Source: Puniceicoccaceae bacterium (GTDB taxonomy: Bacteria; Verrucomicrobiota; Verrucomicrobiia; Opitutales; Coraliomargaritaceae). From it: a DNA stretch of 58,368 nucleotides. Under the pieces are notes generated by a model. The model saw only the letters and a list, made by a program, of their open reading frames with translations, ran no database searches and was not told the DNA's origin. The DNA is taken from contig CACKVQ010000006.1 in the NCBI GenBank assembly GCA_902603705.1, positions 1 to 58,368 on the forward strand. Reading direction: 5' to 3'. Position 1 is the stretch's first letter. Every line of letters starts with the position of its first letter. Below are positions 8,923-17,476 of the stretch, piece by piece. The translations under genes were made by a program, and so were the position numbers.

Positions 8923-9864
8923 TTACTCTAAAGAAAATAGTACATCGACGGCAATGCCATAGCGGAGATTGTAAAAGGAATGAGTGATTTGATGTCGGCC
9001 GGCGAACTCAAGTAGCGCGTCGATCGTAATTAATGCTACTGGTAAAATGTCAGCACGTGCGGAAGGCAACTGAGCTATCTTTATTCGTTCCTCTAGTGTA
9101 GAAGTCGCTAACTTTTGCTTAAGAGAATTTAAAGCAGCTCTTTCTATACGCGGGGAAGACTTGGCTAGATTATTGCCTTCTTGTGCGGCGAGTACCGCGC
9201 GACTTATGTTGAAAGCCCCGCCTGTCGCGATTAACGGTAGGTCTATCGGGGAAAAGTCGAAGCCACTTTCTATTATTTGGGTTCTGACATATTCCCGTAA
9301 AGCACTCTCTGATTTAAGTGGCAAGGATGCCGTTTTGTCTGCTACAAAACGCTCTGTAAGGCGTACAGCACCTAGTGGAAGCGAAATTGCATTTCTAATT
9401 GATCCCCCTTCGAAACGGATTAATTCCAGGCTGCCGCCACCGATGTCGATTTGAATGAACTGGCGTATTTTTCTGATGGCAGGATCACAACTTAGACCCA
9501 GTCCAATATAGCGAGCCTCTTCTGTGCCACTGAGAACACGCATATGTAGGCCTGTAGCTTCTGTTATAGCCCTAAGGAAAGTCGCACTATTTTTTGCATC
9601 GCGTACTGCACTGGTTGCGATTATGGTAGTTTTGTTGGGTTTGTGCTCGAGTGACAATTGGTATAATTCTAAGATTGTGTTGGTTCCAAGGGTAATAGCT
9701 CTCTGAGTTAGGGTAGGTAAATCATGATTAATTCCTTCACTAATTCTGGTTTCGATTGTTTTACTGCAGATAGTATTGATGGACTTGCCCGATTTATCTA
9801 AAGAGGCTACTAGCAACTTGATTGAGTTACTACCTACATCGATAACTGCGACTGTCTCTGACAT
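8923..9864 (-). CDS. Ppx/GppA family exopolyphosphatase / pppGpp phosphohydrolase
   Basis: About 313 residues, the short single-module form of the family. It has the ASKHA phosphate-1 motif VAVIDVGSNSIKLL at the N-terminus, a middle IATSAVRDAKNS motif, and the phosphate-2 motif QIDIGGGSLELI. It removes terminal phosphates from polyphosphate and/or pppGpp. I place the start at the ATG of 9864 (MSETVAVID); a TTG 15 bases further upstream gives a longer frame but is less likely. It is divergent from oleC, with a hairpin-rich 183-base spacer between them. Confidence 0.9.
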   Translation of the reverse strand: MSETVAVIDVGSNSIKLLVASLDKSGKSINTICSKTIETRISEGINHDLPTLTQRAITLGTNTILELYQLSLEHKPNKTTIIATSAVRDAKNSATFLRAITEATGLHMRVLSGTEEARYIGLGLSCDPAIRKIRQFIQIDIGGGSLELIRFEGGSIRNAISLPLGAVRLTERFVADKTASLPLKSESALREYVRTQIIESGFDFSPIDLPLIATGGAFNISRAVLAAQEGNNLAKSSPRIERAALNSLKQKLATSTLEERIKIAQLPSARADILPVALITIDALLEFAGRHQITHSFYNLRYGIAVDVLFSLE

Positions 9865-9903
9865 AAATTTAGGGCACAATGTCGCAACAGTGGCGTCAAG
9901 ACA

Positions 9904-10016
9904 GGAAGCTTTATCTCTAAGCTTTCCTTTGTCCCTGAATATTTAACTTAAAGGGGTCTCTCCCCTTCCACGGATCTTTAGACTGATAGCTTCTTAAAAA
10001 AGCTAGCCCTTCGGCT
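9904..10016 (+). promoter_or_regulatory. Hairpin-rich leader before oleC
   Basis: The region between the divergent ppx-like and oleC genes holds four potential stem-loops: an imperfect GGAAGCTTT/AAGCTTTCC pair (9904-9927), a perfect AAGGGG-TCTCT-CCCCTT (9951-9967), TAGCTT-N7-AAGCTA (9987-10005) and AGCC-CTTC-GGCT (10005-10016). The last lies 31 bases before the oleC ATG. It may be a structured 5' untranslated region. No known riboswitch consensus is recognised. Confidence 0.3.
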
Positions 10017-10047
10017 CGAATACGCTACTGATCATAGAATACCATCT

Positions 10048-11667
10048 ATGTCCTACAATGTAGCTCATTTTCTTGCGGAACAGGCCGCCACACAAGCGGA
10101 GGCAGTCGCAGTGCGAGCGCCAATCGGGCGCCGAGCGGATGGGTGGATCCAATATAAAGAAAGATCGTTTTCGGAGCTAGAGCGTGAGGCTTCAGCCACA
10201 GCCTATTATTTTGCTGCTAATGGAATCGGGCGCGGATCACGGGTATTACTTATGGTGCGGCCTGGTATGGACTTAATTCGTATTGTCTTTGCACTTTTTA
10301 AGATGGGGGCTGTACCCGTCGTTATTGATCCAGGTATGGGTCTGAAAAAGTTTCTTCGTTGTGTTCGCCATTCACAACCAGATGCTATAGTAGGGGTTAA
10401 TACTGCAATTTGGATTGGCCGTTTGTTTCGCTCAAGCTTCCGTACTGTATCTATTAAGATACCTATCTGCTCAAAATTTAGTAAAAAGATTGCCCACTTT
10501 GATGATCGAGGTGCATTCCTAGCGGTTGATTCCGCGCCGGACGAACTTGCCGCTGTCTTATTTACTTCGGGCTCAACGGGGCCCGCTAAAGGAGTGTGCT
10601 ACGCACACGGTACTTTTTTAGCGCAGGTAGAGGCGATTCGTCAGGAATATAAGATTGAGGCTGGAGAGGTCGATTTGCCTATGTTGCCAGTCTTCGCTTT
10701 ATTTAACCCAGCGCTAGGTATGTGCACTGTGGTTCCGGAGATGGATCCTAGTCGTCCGGTGGCGGTCGATCCTATTAAGATTGTCCAAGCAATTAAACAG
10801 AATGCGGTATCGAATAGTTTTGGTTCGCCAGCCATTTGGACGAAGATCGCCCGATATTGCGAACGGGAATCGATCACATTACCCAGTGTACGTCGTATTC
10901 TCATGGCGGGTGCACCAGTGCCCCCGGCATTGATGGCTCAGATGCGGATGATTACACCTAATGGCGAGATTCACACGCCATACGGGGCGACCGAAGCATT
11001 GCCCGTTACATCAATTTCTTCGACCGAAGTCTTGGAACAGACGGCTCAACGCACTCAAACAGGCGAAGGTATATGCGTGGGAAGACCACTGCCAGGCGTG
11101 TATGTACGCGTTATTGAGCCTTCCGATGGTAGAGTAGAATCGATCCAAGACACGGTCGATCTACCCATTGGAAAGATTGGTGAAATTATTGTTCGAGGGC
11201 CCTCTGTGACCAGAAATTATGATCGTCTGCCACAGGCAGATTCCAGTTCTAAGATTTTTGACACTTCCGAATATTGGCACCGTATGGGAGATATGGGATG
11301 GATTGATGATTCTGGCAGACTTTGGTTTTGCGGCCGTAAAGTCGAGCGTGTCATTCTGCCAGAAGGGGCTTTGTACACGGATTGCTGCGAGGCAATTTTT
11401 AATAATCACGCAAATGTTTTTCGCTCGGCTCTGATAGATATGGGGGATGGAATCCCCGCCATAGTTATCGAACCAGAAGAAGGTGCCTATCCTAAAACAA
11501 AAAAGGCACGATTAGAATTTATTAAACTACTTAGGAAATTGGCAATGAATCATACCCTGACTGAAAAAGTTGAGAATTTCTTTTTTGAAAGGAGCTTTCC
11601 AGTCGACTCGAGACATAATGCAAAGATACACCGCTTGTCGCTTGCCAGAAAATTTGCTCGTAAGTAG
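10048..11667 (+). CDS. oleC: OleC-like beta-lactone synthetase (ANL superfamily ligase)
   Basis: 539 residues with the adenylating-enzyme fold. The phosphate-binding loop is LFTSGSTGPAKGV (about 172-184), later motifs include the PYGATEALP segment, and MGDMGWIDDSGRLWFCGRK marks the hinge near residue 415. The protein resembles OleC of long-chain olefin synthesis, where an ATP-dependent step turns a 2-alkyl-3-hydroxyalkanoate into a beta-lactone. The identification is strengthened by an OleD-type reductase starting 9 bases downstream. oleA and oleB are not in the window. A plain fatty-acyl-CoA ligase is the alternative if the pair is misread. Confidence 0.85.
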   Translation: MSYNVAHFLAEQAATQAEAVAVRAPIGRRADGWIQYKERSFSELEREASATAYYFAANGIGRGSRVLLMVRPGMDLIRIVFALFKMGAVPVVIDPGMGLKKFLRCVRHSQPDAIVGVNTAIWIGRLFRSSFRTVSIKIPICSKFSKKIAHFDDRGAFLAVDSAPDELAAVLFTSGSTGPAKGVCYAHGTFLAQVEAIRQEYKIEAGEVDLPMLPVFALFNPALGMCTVVPEMDPSRPVAVDPIKIVQAIKQNAVSNSFGSPAIWTKIARYCERESITLPSVRRILMAGAPVPPALMAQMRMITPNGEIHTPYGATEALPVTSISSTEVLEQTAQRTQTGEGICVGRPLPGVYVRVIEPSDGRVESIQDTVDLPIGKIGEIIVRGPSVTRNYDRLPQADSSSKIFDTSEYWHRMGDMGWIDDSGRLWFCGRKVERVILPEGALYTDCCEAIFNNHANVFRSALIDMGDGIPAIVIEPEEGAYPKTKKARLEFIKLLRKLAMNHTLTEKVENFFFERSFPVDSRHNAKIHRLSLARKFARK

Positions 11668-11676
11668 CTTTTTCAT

Positions 11677-12669
11677 ATGCGGATCTTAGTTACAGGTGGC
11701 GGTGGATTTGTCGGTGGATATATTGTTAATCTATTACTACAGAGGGGTTATGCAGTGCGCTCATTCGGGCGCTCACCACAACCACAACTAGAAGCTAAAG
11801 GCGTTGAGGTAGTGCAAGGTGATCTCTCTAATGGGGAGAATGTGCGCACGGCCTGTCGGGGCGTGGATGCAGTGTTTCATGTGGCGGCAAAAGCGGGTGT
11901 TTGGGGCAGTTGGGAGAGTTATTACAATGCTAATGTTATCGGCACTCGTCATGTGGTCGATTCATGCCGGTCTGAAGGCATTAGGCGTTTAGTCTACACT
12001 AGCACTCCTAGTGTGGTCTTCAGCGGTAAAGCAATCCGTGGTGGTGGTCAGGATATGCCCTATGGTCGTAATTGGCTCTGCCACTATGCGCAGACAAAGG
12101 CTATCGCTGAGCAGGAGGCCCTTAGTGCTAATACCAATTCCTTTAGAGTTGTAGCTCTGCGCCCACATTTGATTTTCGGTCCGGGAGACCCCCATCTCTT
12201 ACCGCGTGTGGTTGACAGTGTCCTAAAAGGTCGGTTAAAGATTGTTGGTAATGGGCGTAACCGAGTCGATGTCGCCTACGTGGAGGATGTAGCGATAGCT
12301 CACTTAAATGCCTTTGATGCACTTGAAAAACACCGGTGCGCAGGACAAGCATATTTTATCGCCCAAGGGGAGCCGGTTGAGCTATGGCCTTGGCTTAATC
12401 AAATTTTAGAAGGCCTCGGACACCCACCTCTTACAGGACGAATTGCTCTACCGTTGGCCTATACTTTAGGAGGAGTAGCGGAGGGAATTTGGAAATTATT
12501 CTCAAAAAAAGGAGAGCCACCAATTACGCGATTTGTGGCGGTTGAATTGGCAAAGGACCACTACTTTAATCCCGAACCAGCGCAGCGTGATCTGGATTAT
12601 TCTCCTGGGACTCCAATGGATTACGCGCTTAAAAAGACAGTTATTGATCTTAAATCTAGAGGCTTTTAA
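11677..12669 (+). CDS. oleD: OleD-like NAD(P)-dependent 2-alkyl-3-oxoalkanoate reductase
   Basis: 330 residues, extended short-chain dehydrogenase/reductase. The nucleotide-binding motif is GGGGFVGG at the N-terminus, and the catalytic Tyr-x3-Lys is Y137/K141 in HYAQTKAIAEQ, with a serine/threonine-rich YTSTPSVVF strand before it. The family also contains 3-beta-hydroxysteroid dehydrogenase-like proteins; position right after oleC and the CHYAQTKA context favour OleD, which reduces the OleA condensation product. The 9-base gap to oleC implies one transcript. Confidence 0.85.
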   Translation: MRILVTGGGGFVGGYIVNLLLQRGYAVRSFGRSPQPQLEAKGVEVVQGDLSNGENVRTACRGVDAVFHVAAKAGVWGSWESYYNANVIGTRHVVDSCRSEGIRRLVYTSTPSVVFSGKAIRGGGQDMPYGRNWLCHYAQTKAIAEQEALSANTNSFRVVALRPHLIFGPGDPHLLPRVVDSVLKGRLKIVGNGRNRVDVAYVEDVAIAHLNAFDALEKHRCAGQAYFIAQGEPVELWPWLNQILEGLGHPPLTGRIALPLAYTLGGVAEGIWKLFSKKGEPPITRFVAVELAKDHYFNPEPAQRDLDYSPGTPMDYALKKTVIDLKSRGF

Positions 12670-12779
12670 TCAAGGGTATGGCAGTTAAATAACTAGTTAT
12701 AGTTATCTGAATTAAAAATTACTAAAATTATTTATAAGAGAGGTTGCAAGAGCGATGGCTTCGCGCCATAGCCCATACT

Positions 12780-13562
12780 ATGGAGATTATATTTTTAGGA
12801 ACCGGCACTTCACAAGGTGTCCCTATGATTGCACAACCCGAAGGTGTAGGTTCCGATATGAGTAATCCTAAAAACTGGCGCATGCGTACTTCGATTCATG
12901 TAGAAATGGGCAGCCATCATATTCAAGTTGATGCTGCGCCAGAGTTTCGCATGCAGTGTATACAAAATGGTATTGAGCGAGTTGATACTTTTATACTGAC
13001 CCACGGGCATGCGGATCATATCCTAGGTATGGATGATTTGCGCCGCTTTTGCGATCTCAACGGGGGAGAAGCGCTCCCAGTGTACAGCAGCGAGGAAGGC
13101 TTACGCCGAGTCGAACAGATCTTTCCTTATGCCATCCTCGATAAGCCCATAGTTCAGGGCTATCCAGCTTTTCGATTAGAAAGAATGCCGCAGACACTCG
13201 AACTTCCTGGTGGAACAGTTGAGTCCGTCTTATTACCCCATGGTAATATGGATGTGTTAGGACTTGTCTTTACGGAGGCTAATACAGGAAAGCAATGCAC
13301 TTACTACACCGACTGCAAAGAAGTGGGTGAAGAAGCACGCTTTCTCGCAGAAGGTTCAGATGTCGTCATTCTAGATGGCCTACGCCAGAATCCCCATCCT
13401 TCTCACATGAGTATCGGCGAGGCCTCCGAAACTGCGCAGTCAATGGGTGCCCCACTATCGTATATAACACATATGACTTTTAAAGTGGATCATGAAAGTA
13501 CCGAATCGGCGCTCCCTGAGAATGTTCACCTAGCCTACGATGGCTTACGGGTGAGTTGGTAG
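12780..13562 (+). CDS. MBL-fold metallohydrolase, PhnP-like
   Basis: About 260 residues. The N-terminus MEIIFLGTGTSQGVP is the standard opening of PhnP/RNase Z-like beta-lactamase-fold hydrolases, so I start at the ATG of 12780 rather than at an in-frame TTG 36 bases upstream. The metal motif HGHADH (in ILTHGHADHILGMDD) and later histidines and aspartates (VLLPHGNMD, YYTDCKEV, VVILDGLR, ITHMTF) complete a two-metal site. PhnP is a phosphodiesterase acting on cyclic ribose phosphates, but no phn genes are near, so the substrate is unknown. Confidence 0.88.
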   Translation: MEIIFLGTGTSQGVPMIAQPEGVGSDMSNPKNWRMRTSIHVEMGSHHIQVDAAPEFRMQCIQNGIERVDTFILTHGHADHILGMDDLRRFCDLNGGEALPVYSSEEGLRRVEQIFPYAILDKPIVQGYPAFRLERMPQTLELPGGTVESVLLPHGNMDVLGLVFTEANTGKQCTYYTDCKEVGEEARFLAEGSDVVILDGLRQNPHPSHMSIGEASETAQSMGAPLSYITHMTFKVDHESTESALPENVHLAYDGLRVSW

Positions 13563-13567
13563 AGATC

Positions 13568-14638
13568 CTATAAGAGTACTAAGTGGTCGCGGTGAACAAG
13601 CACCCCGCCGGTTGTTTCTGTACCGGCGCCTTTAAGATATTCTATATCAAAATTAACAACACCCTGAGCGATAGCCACGCCTTCATGTGAAAAAATTTGA
13701 ACCACATCGCCACTTTCAAAGTCACCATCGCAGTCGGTGACTCCTGTAAGGAGCAGGCTTTTCCCATGGTTTGTAAGTGAGTCGGTCGCCTCTGAATTGA
13801 TTACGATCGTCCCGTGTGTGTGGTCTTGGATAGCGATCCATCGCTTGTGCGATTTCACCGGAATGTTACTTGGTACGAAATATGTACCAACGCTTTCACC
13901 ACGGAGTAATTTATTAAAGAGTTCGCTGTCGCTTCCGCTGCCTATGACTACACCGCAGTTGACCTTATGCGCGATTTTAGCGGCAGAGATCTTACTAATC
14001 ATGCCACCTACAGAAGTCGCTTGCTTTGTATCTTGGGCCATCGCCTCTATCTCAGGAGTTATGGTCTCGACAATGGAAACTACTTCCCCACTGCCTTGCA
14101 TGTCGATCAAGCCAGAGATATTTGACAAGATGAAGAGTATATCCGCATTTACCACACTGGCAACTAGGGCGGAAAGTGTATCATTGTCGCCAAATTTTAT
14201 TTCGGCTGCGCTCACGGTGTCGTTCTCATTAACTATTGGCAGAGCGTCGTTGGTCAACAAGTTCTCAATTGTATTGAGAACTGCGTTGTGGCGGTGCTTA
14301 AAGCGAAGGTCATCTCTAGTCAGTAGAATTTGCGCTATGGTTTGCTCGTGTGGATCGAATCCTCGCTGCCAATGATTCATTAGCATGCTTTGACCGACTG
14401 CCGCGCAGGCTTGAAGGGTCGCTAAGTCCCTTGGCCGTTTATCTAGTTTAAGTTTCCCCATGCCCAATCCAATTGCTCCTGAGCTAACTAGAATTACATC
14501 AATACCTTTATCTCGGAGCATTTTGATCTGTTTGCAGAGCGCTGAAATGCGAGTAGTATCTAGGTCTCCGACACCTGATGTGAGTACGCCAGTTCCTACT
14601 TTAATAACGACACGCTTAGCCTGTGATAGAGGAAGCAA
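13568..14638 (-). CDS. proB: Glutamate 5-kinase
   Basis: 356 residues. It phosphorylates glutamate in the first step of proline synthesis. An amino-acid-kinase domain opens with RVVIKVGTGVLTS, and later shows the NENDTVS and KFGDNDTLSALVA motifs that bind substrates. A C-terminal PUA domain (from about residue 270) includes FESGDVVQIF. The only start in frame after the upstream stop is a TTG, since no ATG or GTG precedes the conserved N-terminus. proA is not adjacent. It is convergent with the metallohydrolase gene 5 bases away. Confidence 0.95.
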   Translation of the reverse strand: MLPLSQAKRVVIKVGTGVLTSGVGDLDTTRISALCKQIKMLRDKGIDVILVSSGAIGLGMGKLKLDKRPRDLATLQACAAVGQSMLMNHWQRGFDPHEQTIAQILLTRDDLRFKHRHNAVLNTIENLLTNDALPIVNENDTVSAAEIKFGDNDTLSALVASVVNADILFILSNISGLIDMQGSGEVVSIVETITPEIEAMAQDTKQATSVGGMISKISAAKIAHKVNCGVVIGSGSDSELFNKLLRGESVGTYFVPSNIPVKSHKRWIAIQDHTHGTIVINSEATDSLTNHGKSLLLTGVTDCDGDFESGDVVQIFSHEGVAIAQGVVNFDIEYLKGAGTETTGGVLVHRDHLVLL

Positions 14639-14729
14639 TTTTCTTGGAGTTAGTCGTAAGTATTGAGAGGTTGGGGCGTTTAGTAAGTTGCTTTATTCGC
14701 TTTTGGCGGCTAAATTCAAATTTATTAGA

Positions 14730-15287
14730 CTACACCTTTTTTAGGTCAGTTTCCTTTTTATTGAGGTGCTCGTTGACTTCGGCGATATAGTCATCGTGGG
14801 CTTTTTGTACTTCTTTCTCGTAGCGCTTGAAATCGTCTTCGGGTAGGCCATTTGCCTTGGCGGATTTTAATAGGTCGAGTGCATCGCGGCGCCCTTGGCG
14901 AATGCGGACGCGACCGTCTTCGGACATATTTCCAGCTGTCTTAGCTAATTCTAGGCGGCGTTGCCCTGTTAATTCAGGGACTGGAACTCGGAGAATTCCG
15001 CCGTCTACTATTGGATTTAGGCCTAAATTTGCCTCTTGGATGCCTTTTTCCACTTCAACAATCACAGACTTATCCCACGGCTGTACCATAATTGTGCGGG
15101 CATCAGGCGTAGTCACTGCAGCGACCTCTTTTAAAGTCACCGTGCTACCATAAGCTTGTACACGCACACCATCGAGCATCGCCGGTGTAGCCTTGCCCGT
15201 ATGCAAACTACTGAACTCACGCAGAGTGTGATCGACCGCCTGTTTCATTTCGGCGTGCATTGATTTGAGGATGTCTTTAGGTTCCAT
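14730..15287 (-). CDS. frr: Ribosome recycling factor
   Basis: 185 residues, exact family length. It splits post-termination ribosomes together with EF-G. Recognised by TLREFSSLHTGKATPAMLDG, the VTTPDARTIMVQPWDKS segment and the C-terminal coiled-coil helices (RVRIRQGRRDALDLLK). It follows pyrH by 66 bases on the same strand, the usual bacterial order, so co-transcription is likely. rpsB and tsf, which often precede pyrH, are absent here. Confidence 0.98.
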   Translation of the reverse strand: MEPKDILKSMHAEMKQAVDHTLREFSSLHTGKATPAMLDGVRVQAYGSTVTLKEVAAVTTPDARTIMVQPWDKSVIVEVEKGIQEANLGLNPIVDGGILRVPVPELTGQRRLELAKTAGNMSEDGRVRIRQGRRDALDLLKSAKANGLPEDDFKRYEKEVQKAHDDYIAEVNEHLNKKETDLKKV

Positions 15288-15353
15288 GATATTTAAATAC
15301 TGATAGGTGGAATATTTTTGTTAAAAAATAGAGTGGCGAAAAAACGACGAACA

Positions 15354-16094
15354 CTAGTCTACTAATGTGCCAATTTGCTCCCCCATTACTGCTCTGTAGA
15401 TTGAGTTTGGCTCGCGCATACTAAATACTAAAAGAGGTAGTTCGTTCTCCATACAAAGAGAAAAAGCGGTGGAATCCATCACCTTCAAGCGATCACGCAG
15501 GGCATCAATATAAGGTATGTGCTCGTACTTGAGCGCATCGGCGTGTTTTTGTGGATCTTTGTCGTAGATGCCATCAACCTTTGTCGCCTTCATCAGCATA
15601 TCAGCGCCTATTTCGTTCGCGCGTAAGGCCGCAGTAGTGTCGGTCGAGAAATATGGGTTTCCGGTACCACCAGCAAAGATGACTACCCGCCCCTTTTCCA
15701 AATGTCGAGTTGCTCTGCGCAGGATAAAGGGCTCGGCTAGTTTATCCATTGGAATAGCGCTCTGGAGTCGCACGGTGACGCCTAGCTTTTCGAGGCAATC
15801 CATCAAGGCGAGTCCATTAATAACTGTAGCTAGCATGCCCATGTAGTCGCCAGTCGTTCTGTCGACTCCCTTCATTTCTGCTCCGCTTAGTCCTCTAAAA
15901 ATATTACCCCCACCTATTACAAGTCCAATTTGCACGCCGATATCGTAGACCTTTTTAACTTCCTCACAGATTGACTTGAGGGTATGAGGGTCGATAGGTT
16001 CGCCCCCTTGAGTGTTTCTTAACACTTCTCCGCTAATCTTTAGGATAATGCGTCGATGTTTCGGTTGAGGGCCCGATTGGTCTGAAGCTGCCAT
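15354..16094 (-). CDS. pyrH: UMP kinase
   Basis: 246 residues. This hexameric amino-acid-kinase-fold enzyme phosphorylates UMP to UDP. Motifs are [12 protein letters not shown] near the N-terminus, [24 protein letters not shown]-like substrate-binding text ([17 protein letters not shown]) and [14 protein letters not shown] short 12-residue N-terminal extension precedes the core. A 7-base inverted repeat (AATGTTT-TT-AAACATT, 16097-16112) sits directly before the start codon on the transcript and may influence initiation. It is divergent from lysC. Confidence 0.97.
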   Translation of the reverse strand: MAASDQSGPQPKHRRIILKISGEVLRNTQGGEPIDPHTLKSICEEVKKVYDIGVQIGLVIGGGNIFRGLSGAEMKGVDRTTGDYMGMLATVINGLALMDCLEKLGVTVRLQSAIPMDKLAEPFILRRATRHLEKGRVVIFAGGTGNPYFSTDTTAALRANEIGADMLMKATKVDGIYDKDPQKHADALKYEHIPYIDALRDRLKVMDSTAFSLCMENELPLLVFSMREPNSIYRAVMGEQIGTLVD

Positions 16095-16251
16095 TAAATG
16101 TTTTTAAACATTCTTTTCCCTTCGTCGTCAATCAATGACTTTATCAAAGAGAATCTTTCCTTGAAACTTATGTCTGCTAGTATTGCTTAATTAGTTTAAG
16201 TTCACAAATACTCTAATTTTTTTCAGCTACCTAGTCGTTCAGCACTCTAAT

Positions 16252-17466
16252 ATGTCTCTAATTGTTCAAAAGTATGGTGGCACTTCTGTAGGAGACATTG
16301 ACCGCATAAAAAATGTAGCCCAGCGAGTTAAAGAAACCTACGAAGCTGGGAATCAGTTAATTGTGGTTGTATCAGCACGCTCGGGTGTGACTAATGAGTT
16401 GGTTGCACGGGCGAGGGAGCTTGATCCGAATCCTAATGAGCGCGAGATGGATATGCTTATGTCGGTCGGCGAGCAGGAAACTATTGCTCTTACCGCAATG
16501 GCCCTGCACGCCATCGGAGTGCCCGCTGTCTCTCGTACTGGTATGCAAGCGGGTATTATGACTGACCCGGCGCATACCCGTGCTCGCATCACTGAGATAT
16601 CCGGCGGTGATCTTAAAGAACAGCTCGATGCTGGTAAGGTCGTCATTCTAGCTGGATTTCAGGGGCACTCGAACGATGGCCAGATCACCACATTAGGCCG
16701 TGGTGGTTCGGATCTTAGTGCAATCGCTATTGCTGCCGCAGTAGAGGCCGACCTGTGCCAAATTTACACAGATGTTGATGGCGTTTATACTGCGGATCCG
16801 CGTGTTGTTGCGGATGCTATAAAGCTCGACTCGATTTCCTACGAAGAGATGCTTGAGCTCGCAAGCGCTGGGTCCAAAGTAATGCAAAACCGAGCGGTTG
16901 AGTTTGCTCAAAAGTACAATATCATTTTTGAAGTTCGCTCTAGTTTTAATAATAACCCAGGAACAATTGTGAAAGAAGAAGCCGCCTCTATGGAAGATGT
17001 CGTTGTCAGCGGCGTCGCAATCGATAAAAATCAGGCTAAGATTGTTGTTAGTGATCTGCCTGACCGTCCTGGTACAGCCGCCAAGCTCTTCCAGGCGCTA
17101 GGTGCGGCTGGTATCAGTGTCGATATGATTGTACAAAACATAGGCCGCGAGGGTAAAGCTAATCTTACTTTCACCGTCGCCCGGGAGGATATATCGCGCG
17201 CTCAAAAGGCAGTTACCGAATCATTCCCAGATGAAGCCGCTGGAAAACTCTTTGAGGCAAGCGATATCGCAAAGGTCTCTGTTGTTGGAGTCGGTATGCG
17301 TTCGCACTCTGGTGTGGCGGCTAGGCTATTTCAGGCTCTAGCTGAAGACGGTGTTAATATTCAGTTAGTAAGTACTTCTGAGATTAAAATCTCGGTTGGG
17401 ATCGAACCAGACGATGCCGAGAAAGCTGCGCGTGTTATACACATTGCTTTCAAGTTGAATAAGTAG
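16252..17466 (+). CDS. lysC: Aspartate kinase
   Basis: 404 residues. It phosphorylates aspartate, the first committed step to lysine, threonine and methionine. The kinase signature is VQKYGGTSVGD at the N-terminus, and GRGGSDLSAIAIAAA marks the aspartate-binding region. Two C-terminal ACT domains (about 265-330, NQAKIVVSDLPDRPGTAAKL, and 345-404, KVSVVGVGMRSHSGVAARL) indicate feedback control by lysine and/or threonine. thrC follows after 10 bases, which suggests a threonine-directed operon. No riboswitch is seen in the 157-base upstream region. Confidence 0.97.
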   Translation: MSLIVQKYGGTSVGDIDRIKNVAQRVKETYEAGNQLIVVVSARSGVTNELVARARELDPNPNEREMDMLMSVGEQETIALTAMALHAIGVPAVSRTGMQAGIMTDPAHTRARITEISGGDLKEQLDAGKVVILAGFQGHSNDGQITTLGRGGSDLSAIAIAAAVEADLCQIYTDVDGVYTADPRVVADAIKLDSISYEEMLELASAGSKVMQNRAVEFAQKYNIIFEVRSSFNNNPGTIVKEEAASMEDVVVSGVAIDKNQAKIVVSDLPDRPGTAAKLFQALGAAGISVDMIVQNIGREGKANLTFTVAREDISRAQKAVTESFPDEAAGKLFEASDIAKVSVVGVGMRSHSGVAARLFQALAEDGVNIQLVSTSEIKISVGIEPDDAEKAARVIHIAFKLNK

Positions 17467-17476
17467 ATAACAATAG

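Noticed and set aside
12744-12779. Upstream TTG start for the PhnP-like hydrolase.
   Set aside because: Family members begin at the MEIIFLGTGTS strand, which is the ATG of 12780. The extra residues include a hairpin-forming repeat (ATGGC...GCCAT) in the DNA.
16095-16251. Possible lysine riboswitch ahead of lysC.
   Set aside because: The spacer is shorter than the lysine riboswitch, is AT-rich, and has only one small inverted repeat. No core motifs are seen.
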